From: Bacteroidales bacterium
GTDB lineage: Bacteria > Bacteroidota > Bacteroidia > Bacteroidales > WCHB1-69
Assembly (NCBI GenBank): GCA_017527945.1
Contig: JAFXPL010000018.1
Coordinates: 1-36,724, forward strand
DNA length: 36,724 bases
Direction of reading: 5' to 3'
A program made the translations under genes and the position numbers. Below, piece after piece: positions 16,966 to 26,011 of the stretch (position 1 is the first letter of the stretch; each line of letters starts with the position of its first letter). The notes under the pieces are model-generated. The model made no database searches and had not been told where the DNA came from. It was given only the letters and a program-made list of their open reading frames with translations.

Positions 16966-19900
16966 ATGGGCACAATCCGAAAATACGCAATGCTGATTTC
17001 CACACTTGTGTTGTGTGGTATGATGTTGATGTTTTTCAACAACCTCCGTCCCCGATTTGAGGAAGTCGAGGAGGATTATAAGCATGACCGTGCCATAAAC
17101 CTTTCACCGGAAACAGACTCCGGGAAATTGTCGCAAATTCTGATGACAAACGGGTATGTCGCCGACCAGAAAGACGCAGATTTTATAGCCGACACCATCG
17201 TGGCCAGACTGAAAAGGGGGATGGAGTACCCGAACCTGTATCATCTCCAAAAACGGGACTTCGGGAAGGTTCCGGCTTCGGTGGCGGAGAAAGAAAATGT
17301 ATTGACAAACAAGCTCTATCTGTCGTACGAACGCTTGGGGTTGAAAGACTCTGTCCCTGAAAATGGTTCGCTCGACACGAAATTGGATTTAAAACGAGAG
17401 AATGGAGATGGGAGTATTGAGGTGCGTGTTTACGAAAAAAGGAGGCGGGGAAAGATTCTCAATGTGCTTTTCGGAAAAAAGAAGTCGGATTGCAAAGACG
17501 TGGTGGTGTGCCTGCGAGAGTACTATGTGGATTCAGTGGAACACACGGACATTGTTGGATATGCCAAAACCGACAGCAAAGGAAGGGTCGTCTTTAAAGG
17601 TTTGAATAGAGCGTATGGCTACAGTGTGCTTCCCCTAAAAGCAGGCTGTGAGTACGGTTCTACAAAAGGAGTTGTGCGAGGCATTTTTGACAAGCACAAG
17701 CATTTTGGGAAAAATAAAGCGTTTGAGTTTGAGCAGTTGGAGCATCGCATACCGATGATTGACAACCTCACGCTCAGACAGATTAAGAACGATGGAACCA
17801 TTACAGTCCGCACACCGCAGGAGTTTAAAACAGAAGTAATCAAATGGTTTGTGTTAGTCCTCTTGGCATGGTGGATGTTGATGTTCATAATGTTTCGCCG
17901 TAGAAAGAATTTTGACATAGTATTGATTGCGACAGTTATGTTCCTGACAGAACTTTGTGTGATTGTGATGTACTCGATACAAAATCCGCTTACCGAAGAA
18001 TTGAGAGGGACTGAAATGGCAAAAGGTGTACTGATGGGTGTCGGGGTGGTTGCCCTATTTCAGTTGGTGGACTTTGTGGGATTATATCAAGATAAGTGCA
18101 AGTTGAACTTCGACATTCCTTCGGCTATGCTGCGTTGGTTGTTTTTATCTTTCAAGAAAAAAGTGGCATGGCTCGTCCCTGTCCTTTCAGGTGATTTTTC
18201 GTGGTACAAGAAACTTGGGGCTATGTTGTTGCTTTTATGCTTTTTGCCGTTCGCGATATTTAACATACCTGGAATAAGTAAGATAAATAAACCCATAGTG
18301 CGGTGTATTGACCGCGTGCCCAAAGGATTCGGCTGGCTTTTGCTTGCTTTGTTGTTGACGGCTTTATTATGGACACCCCTCGGCCGAGAAATTGGTGGCA
18401 TGAAAGTGAATCTCAGTCTGTTTGGCCTGACTTTCCAGCCGAGTGAAATAGCCAAATATTTGATATTGCTATTCTTGGCCGCATTCTTCACGCAATATGC
18501 AGATACGATCATTGCTTATTCGCAGCCGAACAGAACCAGCTTTCGGGAAAGTCTTAAAAACAAAGTTAAAACATTGGGTTGGGTTATTGCCGGATTATTG
18601 TCTCTAATGTTTTTGTATGCCATTTTGGGAGACATGGGTCCTGGATTGGTTATCGGTGTGACTTTTGTGCTGCTTTACTCATTGGTGAAATCAAAAGTGA
18701 ATCTTGACAATCTTGAAGAGGATGACAAGTGGAAACGGATTTTCACTTGTGATTTTGCGATGCTCATCTATGGTGTGGTTAGTTTTGCCGTGCTTCTATT
18801 TATCGGTTATAAACTGCATAACACACTGCTTTTTGCTGTTTTCTGGTTTTTGGGCTGGATTATTTTTGGCATAGTCAGCCATAAACAATTCTTTGAAACC
18901 GCCTTTATTATCAATCTGCTGGTGTTTATGTTTGTTTTTGGCGGGGATGTGATGAAGCAGATTCCTGGATTGAAAGACACCGACCTTGCGGAACGTTTTG
19001 AACAGCGCACACGTATGTGTTCCAATACATGGGGTGATTTGGACATTCATTTGGACGACCCTGGGTACGAACACGGAAAAGAAGCAGAACCAGTGAGCAA
19101 TACGCAAGTTGCGAATGGTTTATGGGCTATAGCAACAGGAGGTATGACCGGACAGGGGCTTGGTGACGGCAACCCGAATCTGATTCCAGCTTTCCACACC
19201 GACATGATTTTGTCAAGCATCGGCGAACAGATGGGTTGGATTGGATTGCTCATTGTTGTACTTGTCTTTGCCATGCTGTTAAGGAGAATTGTAGTCATCG
19301 GTTATCGTGTCGGGCATCCGTTTGCGTTTTATTTTTGTTTGGGTGTGGCGATTGTGACAGCTGTGCAATTTTTCATCATAGCCCTTGGCAGTAGTGGTAT
19401 GATACCGCTCACGGGCATTACTGTTCCGTTCTTGAGTTACGGCCGAGTGAGCATGATTCTCAACCTTGCTGCAATTGGGATCGTGTTGTCACTCACCAAA
19501 AACATTAAACAGGAAGAGCTTACAGAACTGCAAAAACAAGTGAGCCAGCGGAGTGTAGGCGATTATGATTATCCGGTCTCTATTGTTACATTGACCTACA
19601 CCACCATTGCGGTCTTTACACTTTTGGTATGGCAGTATTATGCTTTGTGGGCGAGAGGGAATACATTGGTAAAGCCCGCGTATGTGCTCTCCGACAAGGG
19701 CTTGCCCATGATAGAATACAACCCACGCATTGCTCTGCTCACCAAAGAGATGTGGGCAGGCGATATCCACGACCGCAATGGATTGCTGCTCGCTACAAGT
19801 GATCAATCTAAACTTGGAAAAGAAACTGATTTTTACAAGTCGTTGAAGGACGCTGGATTGACAGAAACTTCCTTGAATGCCATTGCTCAGGCTCATACCA

Positions 19901-21480
19901 AACGCTATTACCCGTTTGCTGAGCATCTTTTCTTTATGATCGGTGACCAAAACACTGGTTTGTATTTCAGTTACAATGAAGACAACCCGATAGGGTATAT
20001 GGCAGAAGCGCAATACTTGTCTTATTTGCGCAATTACGATAATCTGCATGACAAAAAAGGACGGCTTATGCCAAAAGTCAGATTGCATAGCAATAGGGCT
20101 ACAGCTAATAACAGATATTTGAATACTCAATATGACACTGTTGTTTTACCTCAAGTACGCGACTATCACAAGCTTGTAAAATATCTCAAGGCCGGCATAC
20201 ATGGAAGACCGTTGAAGAATCACAATAAAAAGGTACAAAACGGAAAATATGACCTTCAACTTACCCTTGATGCCAAACTGCAAAGGGATATGCAGAACAA
20301 AATTGCCGAGGAGGTGAAACGTACTTCGCTTCATCATAACAATCTGCTCCGTATTTCGGTTGTAGTGTTGGATGCGGAGAACGGCGATTTGCTCACTTCG
20401 GCCAACTATCCGCTACCCGATCATGAACGTTTGCGGAACGAAGAGGATGCAGCCAAAGCTATGGGGAAAAAGTATGCCGTATATTCCGACAACTGCCACC
20501 TTAACGACAAGCAATGGACGGCTTACACGGACCGCGACCTTGGTTTGACATACCAAACACAGCCAGGTTCTACCGCAAAAGTGATGTCCGCAATGGCTGG
20601 ATTTATGAAGTTCGGTTTTGAAGCAACGAAGAAGTCGTATATGGTTTACAATGAAGAGAAGATTGATACCAAGCTTGACGAGCCAACGGGAATGGTGTCT
20701 CTGCATGATGCTATTGTTCAATCGTCGAACTGCTATTTTGTCAATTCTGTAAATGATATGAAACTTTACAAGCAGTTGGGCGAAATCTACAAAGTTACAG
20801 GTGTGCGTGTTGACCGTGAAATTATCAACGACCTCGGACAAACAGTTGTGGATAAATCTATGACACCTTACTTTTTCTATATGAAGAATATGTCAGACAC
20901 CTCTGCTTTCAATGCTGAAGTTTCGGCCACAGGCATACGAGGTGCTCACACGTACACCAATTATATTGACCAACGCACAAAGAGGCATAAATACCACAAA
21001 ATGAATTGGAACGAGTGCGCTTGGGCTTGGGGGCAGGGCACTTTGCGCGCCACTCCTCTCAATATGGCTCGTGTGGCATCCATCGTGGTGAACAACGGAA
21101 CATTTGTGCAGACACGTTATCTTCTCAACGAATCTCCACTTAAAGTCAAATTATGCAGTTACTCACTTGAAGATCTGAAATCCTATATGAAAGAGCAGGC
21201 CAAAGTCAAAGGTGGTATCCAAAATCCCTCTATCGGAGGCAAAACCGGCACGCCAGAACGCTCATATACGGAACTCGACAGCAAACTTCCCTCCAGCAAA
21301 AACGATGCATGGTATATCTTTTTTGTGGATAGCGACGGGGTGAACCAAAACAAAGCTGGCAAACTTGCTGTAGCCGTGCGCATCGAAAGAGCAGGCAGTG
21401 CCACATCGGGCCTTGCTATGCAACTTACACGAGAGCAGATAATACCTGTCCTTATAGAAAACGGATACTTGAACAAATAA
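16966..21480 (+). CDS. SEDS glycosyltransferase - penicillin-binding transpeptidase fusion
   Basis: A 1,504-residue polytopic inner-membrane protein. TM1 is at about residues 7-25. A roughly 260-residue extracytoplasmic region follows, with an Ig-like stretch at about 145-225 (VVFKGLNRAYGYSVLPL). Multiple TM segments carry the SEDS (FtsW/RodA) core: QPSE 491-494, GDMGPG 555-560, IATGGMTGQGLGDG near 720, and PLTGITVPFLSYG from 814. A further TM near 870-895 leads to a class B PBP module: dimerisation-type region with IHDRNG, then catalytic STAK at 1202-1205, SSN at 1253-1255, KTG at 1426-1428. SEDS proteins polymerise lipid II glycan strands and partner class B PBPs crosslink them; normally these are separate genes. 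All catalytic motifs are present. First gene of the cluster; the kinase follows after 11 bases. Confidence 0.9.
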   Translation: MGTIRKYAMLISTLVLCGMMLMFFNNLRPRFEEVEEDYKHDRAINLSPETDSGKLSQILMTNGYVADQKDADFIADTIVARLKRGMEYPNLYHLQKRDFGKVPASVAEKENVLTNKLYLSYERLGLKDSVPENGSLDTKLDLKRENGDGSIEVRVYEKRRRGKILNVLFGKKKSDCKDVVVCLREYYVDSVEHTDIVGYAKTDSKGRVVFKGLNRAYGYSVLPLKAGCEYGSTKGVVRGIFDKHKHFGKNKAFEFEQLEHRIPMIDNLTLRQIKNDGTITVRTPQEFKTEVIKWFVLVLLAWWMLMFIMFRRRKNFDIVLIATVMFLTELCVIVMYSIQNPLTEELRGTEMAKGVLMGVGVVALFQLVDFVGLYQDKCKLNFDIPSAMLRWLFLSFKKKVAWLVPVLSGDFSWYKKLGAMLLLLCFLPFAIFNIPGISKINKPIVRCIDRVPKGFGWLLLALLLTALLWTPLGREIGGMKVNLSLFGLTFQPSEIAKYLILLFLAAFFTQYADTIIAYSQPNRTSFRESLKNKVKTLGWVIAGLLSLMFLYAILGDMGPGLVIGVTFVLLYSLVKSKVNLDNLEEDDKWKRIFTCDFAMLIYGVVSFAVLLFIGYKLHNTLLFAVFWFLGWIIFGIVSHKQFFETAFIINLLVFMFVFGGDVMKQIPGLKDTDLAERFEQRTRMCSNTWGDLDIHLDDPGYEHGKEAEPVSNTQVANGLWAIATGGMTGQGLGDGNPNLIPAFHTDMILSSIGEQMGWIGLLIVVLVFAMLLRRIVVIGYRVGHPFAFYFCLGVAIVTAVQFFIIALGSSGMIPLTGITVPFLSYGRVSMILNLAAIGIVLSLTKNIKQEELTELQKQVSQRSVGDYDYPVSIVTLTYTTIAVFTLLVWQYYALWARGNTLVKPAYVLSDKGLPMIEYNPRIALLTKEMWAGDIHDRNGLLLATSDQSKLGKETDFYKSLKDAGLTETSLNAIAQAHTKRYYPFAEHLFFMIGDQNTGLYFSYNEDNPIGYMAEAQYLSYLRNYDNLHDKKGRLMPKVRLHSNRATANNRYLNTQYDTVVLPQVRDYHKLVKYLKAGIHGRPLKNHNKKVQNGKYDLQLTLDAKLQRDMQNKIAEEVKRTSLHHNNLLRISVVVLDAENGDLLTSANYPLPDHERLRNEEDAAKAMGKKYAVYSDNCHLNDKQWTAYTDRDLGLTYQTQPGSTAKVMSAMAGFMKFGFEATKKSYMVYNEEKIDTKLDEPTGMVSLHDAIVQSSNCYFVNSVNDMKLYKQLGEIYKVTGVRVDREIINDLGQTVVDKSMTPYFFYMKNMSDTSAFNAEVSATGIRGAHTYTNYIDQRTKRHKYHKMNWNECAWAWGQGTLRATPLNMARVASIVVNNGTFVQTRYLLNESPLKVKLCSYSLEDLKSYMKEQAKVKGGIQNPSIGGKTGTPERSYTELDSKLPSSKNDAWYIFFVDSDGVNQNKAGKLAVAVRIERAGSATSGLAMQLTREQIIPVLIENGYLNK

Positions 21481-21491
21481 GTAAATCAGTT

Positions 21492-23123
21492 ATGGCATTC
21501 TTACAAGAATATACAATGTTAGACGAGTTGGGCCGGGGCGGGTTCGCCACGGTCTATAAGGTCCGGCACAATGAGCTGGGCTACATCCGGGCGGTGCGCG
21601 TCCTGAACGAGACTATAGCTGTTAAAGAAGGTGAGGATCCCAAACAGAACATGACCTACCAAAAATTCCTTCGTGAGTGCACATTGCTGCTCCGTCTCGG
21701 CAACGGCAACCATCCAAACATTGTGCATATCTATCAACCGCGTTATCTTGAAAGCAGGGCATTGGTGGAGATGGACTATGTGGATGGGCAGGACATTATG
21801 CACTACCTGAAACAAAATCAGAATTTTGTGCCTGTTGAGGAAGTCCTTCACATGGCCATGCAAATGAGCAGTGCGCTGGCATACTGTCATGAGGATATCT
21901 ACAAGTTCTGCATGGATAGGGATATGGACAATCTGAAGGATGATCCAAACGACGGCTCCAAAGTTCTCATTGACGACCAAACCCGCAAGCGGCTGATCGA
22001 GAAGTACAAGGTCATCCACAATGACATCCATTCCGGCAACATCATCCGCCGGGAGGACGGCAATTTTGTGCTGCTTGATTTCGGCTTGGCCATCAACGGG
22101 TGCGAGGTGGTGCGCAGCAGCCGTCGCAAGAACGGGGCGCCTGAGTTCAAGTCGCCCGAGAAATGGGATGACGAGTCCGTCTTGACGGAACAGTCGGACA
22201 TATATAGTTTTGGAATTGTCCTATACCAATATTTAGCAGGGCGAGTTCCGTTTCCATACAATACCCATACGAGTGGTTACAAGGCTGAATTTGAATTGGG
22301 CGAGGCGCACCAAAAAGCCACGCCTCCGTCCATTGAACCGCTACGCAAAGAGTTTTATGAAAAGAAGTTCAAAGGGCAGGAATACAAGAAGGATTATCCG
22401 CAGTGGCTGGAAGATGTCATCATGAAATGCCTGAGCAAGAATCCGAAAGACAGGTTTAAGAACGGCAAGGAACTCCATGCTTGTATAAGTAAACACGCTC
22501 TTGAGGAAGCTAAGGTTTCGGAAGGAATGGAGAAAAAGATAGAACAATTGAAAGCCCAAAATGAGGAACAGGCCTTGGATATGGAGCACTTGCGCAGAAG
22601 CAACAGGTTGTTGAACATGGCCTTGGACGAGAAACAGAACGCGCTCTTGCGTGCGGAGCAGTTGTTAAACGAGGCTCATAAGGGAAATGACACCTTGGTA
22701 CGAGAGAAACAATCGCAACAGATTGAAATTGATCGGTTGCAGCAGGAAATAAAAGAGCAGACAGAGGCATTTCGAGTTGAGAAGGAGTCACAGCAGCGGC
22801 AGATTGTAGAACTTCAGCTCAAGGCGAAAGAACAAGGGATGGACAAAGCAGGGCAACAAATGTTGTTGAAATTGGAGCAGTCGTTACGGGAAGCGAAACA
22901 GGAGATAGGAATATTGCGAGGGGAGAAAAATGAACTGCAGCGTCAGGTGGAACAATTGACGCAGAAAACGAACTCGGAGGTTAAATCAACTGCTACCAAC
23001 AAAAAGGAGGACAGTACGGTTGCACCCCCGCCCGCCAAACGTTACTGTAAACGATGTGGAGAGCTTCTGTCTCCCACCGCGAAATATTGTAAGAAATGTG
23101 GACTTATTAATAGACCAGTTTAG
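21492..23123 (+). CDS. Ser/Thr protein kinase with coiled coil and C-terminal zinc ribbon
   Basis: A 543-residue protein. The kinase domain covers about residues 7-335: glycine loop GRGGFATVY 14-22, alphaC Glu62, catalytic loop HNDIHSGN with Asp178 and Asn183, DFG 196-198, SPE in place of APE, and SDIYSFGIVLY. Unusual points: the VAIK lysine is Arg36 (AVRVL), HRD reads HND, and about 40 extra residues (roughly 135-174) precede the catalytic loop. A long coiled coil (about 340-505) follows, then a double-CxxC zinc ribbon (YCKRCG...YCKKCG, about 520-537). No TM segment. Likely cytoplasmic and attached to membrane partners through the coiled coil or zinc ribbon (inference). Its stop is 2 bases before the next gene. 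Confidence 0.9.
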   Translation: MAFLQEYTMLDELGRGGFATVYKVRHNELGYIRAVRVLNETIAVKEGEDPKQNMTYQKFLRECTLLLRLGNGNHPNIVHIYQPRYLESRALVEMDYVDGQDIMHYLKQNQNFVPVEEVLHMAMQMSSALAYCHEDIYKFCMDRDMDNLKDDPNDGSKVLIDDQTRKRLIEKYKVIHNDIHSGNIIRREDGNFVLLDFGLAINGCEVVRSSRRKNGAPEFKSPEKWDDESVLTEQSDIYSFGIVLYQYLAGRVPFPYNTHTSGYKAEFELGEAHQKATPPSIEPLRKEFYEKKFKGQEYKKDYPQWLEDVIMKCLSKNPKDRFKNGKELHACISKHALEEAKVSEGMEKKIEQLKAQNEEQALDMEHLRRSNRLLNMALDEKQNALLRAEQLLNEAHKGNDTLVREKQSQQIEIDRLQQEIKEQTEAFRVEKESQQRQIVELQLKAKEQGMDKAGQQMLLKLEQSLREAKQEIGILRGEKNELQRQVEQLTQKTNSEVKSTATNKKEDSTVAPPPAKRYCKRCGELLSPTAKYCKKCGLINRPV

Positions 23124-23125
23124 TT

Positions 23126-23974
23126 ATGAAGTGTAAATATTGTGGCAAAGAAATTGCTGACGACAGCCTGTTCTGCGAAAACTGCGGGGCGAAAATTGAA
23201 TTTGACAAGCAAAAACGACAACGTTTGCTTTTGGTTGCCGTTGCTGTTGTGGTACTCGGTATATTTGCGGGTGTCATAGCGGCTGTTGTTTCCCATTATG
23301 AAAAGGAAATGCAGGAAATAAAAGCCTCCAAGAGACAACCTATCGCAGATAATAGCACAACAAAGAAAACAGATACGATTGTTGTTGCTGACAAATTCTC
23401 AATAGTTGCTGATAAGATGCAAGTGCTTTATGCTGGTATTCCTAATCATGTGTCCGTATCCGGGCCTGTGTCTGCCGATAAATTGAGCATCTCTATGCCA
23501 GGATGTAGTGCAAAATCTACGGGTGCTGGTAATTACACCGTGTCTGTGCCCGAGTCCATGGTCGGCTGGTTAGTGGAGGCTACCGTATCTGCCCGAGTTG
23601 GGGAGAGTGTAAAAACCGGCACTACGACGTTCCGTGTGAAACGTGTTCCTGACCCTCGTGCCGTGTTAGGTGCCAATATTCGCGGAGGCAAACGTTCAAA
23701 GAACGAGATTTTGGCGAACCCGACGCTTCGTGCCACTATGGGTGATGACTTTGCCTATGATCTCATGTGGTCTATAACGTCTTTCAATGTCACAATTGTT
23801 GCCAAAGGCATGGAAGAGCCTGCAATAGCTTGTCAAGGCAGTACCTTGAATGATAAAGTTAAGATGGCAATTCAGAATGCTTCGTCTAACACTGAAGTGT
23901 ATTTTACAGACATTAAAGCTACCAGTGCGGCAGGTACGAGAGTGTTGGATGAATTTTCAGTACGAATAAAGTAA
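23126..23974 (+). CDS. Zinc ribbon - TM protein with GldM-type periplasmic domains
   Basis: A 282-residue protein. A zinc ribbon occupies the N-terminus (Cys3, 6, 17, 20), and one TM segment spans about residues 33-54. After a short linker, residues 91-282 match the last two periplasmic domains of GldM/PorM: VADKMQVLYAGIPNHVSVSG opens the third domain, FRVKRVPDP (169-177) links to the fourth, and SFNVTIVAKG and YFTDIKA follow. In GldM these domains reach across the periplasm to the outer-membrane GldK/GldN ring of the T9SS. The two N-terminal TM helices and first two periplasmic domains of GldM are absent. A cytoplasmic zinc ribbon joined to a GldM tip is unusual. It could carry a kinase-side signal to, or from, an outer-membrane partner (inference). 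Confidence 0.82.
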   Translation: MKCKYCGKEIADDSLFCENCGAKIEFDKQKRQRLLLVAVAVVVLGIFAGVIAAVVSHYEKEMQEIKASKRQPIADNSTTKKTDTIVVADKFSIVADKMQVLYAGIPNHVSVSGPVSADKLSISMPGCSAKSTGAGNYTVSVPESMVGWLVEATVSARVGESVKTGTTTFRVKRVPDPRAVLGANIRGGKRSKNEILANPTLRATMGDDFAYDLMWSITSFNVTIVAKGMEEPAIACQGSTLNDKVKMAIQNASSNTEVYFTDIKATSAAGTRVLDEFSVRIK

Positions 23975-24007
23975 ATCAAATATTAAACCATCTAATATGT
24001 GATTAAT

Positions 24008-24304
24008 ATGAAATGTAAACATTGTAATTCGGAAATTGACGAGGACAGCGTGTTCTGTGAACAATGTGGGGCGAAAGTGGTCGATGAAATTCCTGACGAT
24101 AATCGGGAAGAACCAAAATCCAATACGAAAAAGTATTTATGGCTTGGTGTTGGTGTTGTGGTTATAGCAATATTGTTATGGCTGGTTGTTTCTACTATGC
24201 ACCTTGTTGGAGTAATTGGTCTTACTGTGTTTGTCTTACTCGGTCTGGTGTTGTGGTATGTTGCTCTTTTCACACATTCAAAGAAACAAAAAAGATTATA
24301 TTAA
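24008..24304 (+). CDS. Small zinc-ribbon membrane protein
   Basis: A 98-residue protein starting MKCKHCNSEIDEDSVFCEQC, a CxxC-CxxC zinc ribbon. A charged linker follows, then two hydrophobic segments (LWLGVGVVVIAILLWLVV and VGVIGLTVFVLLGLVLWYVA). The ATG at 24008 is preferred over GTG 23999 because the MKC start is shared with three neighbouring paralogues. No catalytic features. One base separates its stop from the next start. Confidence 0.75.
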   Translation: MKCKHCNSEIDEDSVFCEQCGAKVVDEIPDDNREEPKSNTKKYLWLGVGVVVIAILLWLVVSTMHLVGVIGLTVFVLLGLVLWYVALFTHSKKQKRLY

Positions 24305-24305
24305 T

Positions 24306-25028
24306 ATGAAATGTCCAAAATGTAAATCGGAAATCCCCAACGACAGCCTGTTCTGCGAAAAATGTGGGAACCCTCTCACTCCAATGAATAAACAGGTGGA
24401 TACATGCAGCATAAGCCTTGTGAAGTGGCTTCTGTATGGTATGATGTTTGTTTTGTGCGCCTCAAATCTGTTAGTGCCAATTCATTTTGAGGGTAGTGAT
24501 AATATAGACAGCGTTGTTTTTCTATGGTGGATTATTCCACTCCTTTCGTTAATTATTTGCATTATCAGTCTTGTTCTTACAATAAAGAAAAAGCTATCTG
24601 CCGTGTTTACCATTGTCCTGTTTCTCCTATTTAGCGCTAATGCCGTTGAAATGGCGGTTGGAATTGGGAGTCTTTGGGAAAGAGACTTCTATACGTTAGG
24701 AGGAACTGTATATTCACAGGGTTATGGTTCGTATGAACTAAAACCCGCGTATGCTTCTTGGTGTTGTCCACGCTATGATTCTAGGGAAGAAGCATCACAG
24801 GCTATTGGTCAGATGGGATTTTCTCGCACATTATCATCTAGAAAAACTAATCTTGATAATGCCATAGAAACTCTTGAAATAGGACCTATAAGAATGAGCG
24901 AATTGGTTACAAGAGGGGTTGAGGAAGTAGTGGTTATTGTAACCATAGTTGAGGGTGGCATTCTTGTTTTATATCTTATTTCCAACGTCATCCATGGGCT
25001 TATAGTTGCCCGCAAGGAGCATGATTGA
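24306..25028 (+). CDS. Zinc-ribbon polytopic membrane protein
   Basis: A 240-residue protein. The N-terminal zinc ribbon (MKCPKCKSEIPNDSLFCEKC) is almost identical, also at DNA level, to that of the 25054 gene. Three or more hydrophobic segments follow (WLLYGMMFVLCASNLLV, FLWWIIPLLSLIICIISLVL, VFTIVLFLLFSANAVEM). A polar extracytoplasmic stretch of about 80 residues and a final TM (VVVIVTIVEGGILVLYLISN) complete it. ATG 24306 is chosen over an upstream ATG in the preceding gene's overlapping region because it preserves the shared MKC start. No known family recognised beyond the ribbon. Confidence 0.72.
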   Translation: MKCPKCKSEIPNDSLFCEKCGNPLTPMNKQVDTCSISLVKWLLYGMMFVLCASNLLVPIHFEGSDNIDSVVFLWWIIPLLSLIICIISLVLTIKKKLSAVFTIVLFLLFSANAVEMAVGIGSLWERDFYTLGGTVYSQGYGSYELKPAYASWCCPRYDSREEASQAIGQMGFSRTLSSRKTNLDNAIETLEIGPIRMSELVTRGVEEVVVIVTIVEGGILVLYLISNVIHGLIVARKEHD

Positions 25029-25053
25029 ACCTAATTTGTAACGCAACTTTGAT

Positions 25054-25986
25054 ATGAAATGTCCAAGATGTAAATCGGAAATCCCCAACGACAGCCTGTT
25101 CTGCGAACAATGCGGGGCGAAGGTGGAAAAGAAGTCCACATGGAAATGGTGGATTATAGGTGGTGTTGTCACCGTAGGACTTGTTGTAGGCATTCTTGCG
25201 ATTATCAACTATAACCGTTGGGCTGAAATTGAAGACACTCAAATAGGCTCTTGGCCTCCTTGTAAAAGCGGGGAAGGTGCATATTATATTGTCCAAAAGG
25301 GTTACGATCATAGTTTGATCCACGTAGAAAGAGGATTTCCTATTCGGATAAAATTTGTAGGTGTTGTAGTAAATGGAAAAATTTTTGTCTGCGGGGGTGA
25401 TCATAGCGGTTTGGGTGTTTTTGCTCTATTGGAAAATGATGGTCGAGTCACATTTGTGACGGATTATGATTCAGGAGGTAACCTTTTTGATAATGGTTTC
25501 TCCCGTATAGGAGGTGCTATGTTTTGGCACTCCGATATAAACCATATTTATGGTGTTGGTAGTGACAGGGTTTGTGGCGATAACTGTGAAAATGTAAACA
25601 TGATTTTCCCCGGTGGCTATGGTCAGCCAGTTCAAGAGGCTAATGGAAAATGGCGTTATATTAATGTTGATGGAAATTATGTGTTCGAAGATGAATTCGA
25701 CGACGCTTACCCCTTCTGCTATGGAAAGGCAAGGGTTTGCAAGAATGGAAGGTGGTACTATATTGAGGGAAATAATCATGAATTAGATATTCACAATGAT
25801 TATGACCAAAGTGTTAAGTACGAAATTCTTCAAGGTGAAGATTTCCATTACAATGATGATTTGCAAAAAGTTGTGGCAAAAATGCGCTTGAGACGAGATG
25901 GTAAAGTTCGTACAGATGGATTGTATAGTGCCATAGTTGATAATAGTGGTAGAATTTTGAAGAGTGAAATGGAGAATCCTCAATAA
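25054..25986 (+). CDS. Zinc-ribbon - TM protein with WG-type repeat region
   Basis: A 310-residue protein. A zinc ribbon (MKCPRCKSEIPNDSLFCEQC) is followed by one TM (WWIIGGVVTVGLVVGILAII, about residues 33-52). A large extracytoplasmic part has repeated GKW.Y..-type units: NGKWRYINVDGNYVFEDEF, then AYPFCYGKARVCKNGRWYYI, resembling WG repeats. These beta-structured repeats are common in Bacteroidota envelope proteins and probably mediate binding. The architecture parallels the GldM-domain protein: same cytoplasmic ribbon, different extracytoplasmic sensor or adaptor. Confidence 0.75.
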   Translation: MKCPRCKSEIPNDSLFCEQCGAKVEKKSTWKWWIIGGVVTVGLVVGILAIINYNRWAEIEDTQIGSWPPCKSGEGAYYIVQKGYDHSLIHVERGFPIRIKFVGVVVNGKIFVCGGDHSGLGVFALLENDGRVTFVTDYDSGGNLFDNGFSRIGGAMFWHSDINHIYGVGSDRVCGDNCENVNMIFPGGYGQPVQEANGKWRYINVDGNYVFEDEFDDAYPFCYGKARVCKNGRWYYIEGNNHELDIHNDYDQSVKYEILQGEDFHYNDDLQKVVAKMRLRRDGKVRTDGLYSAIVDNSGRILKSEMENPQ

Positions 25987-26011
25987 TAATGATTATAGTT
26001 GATTTTGAATT

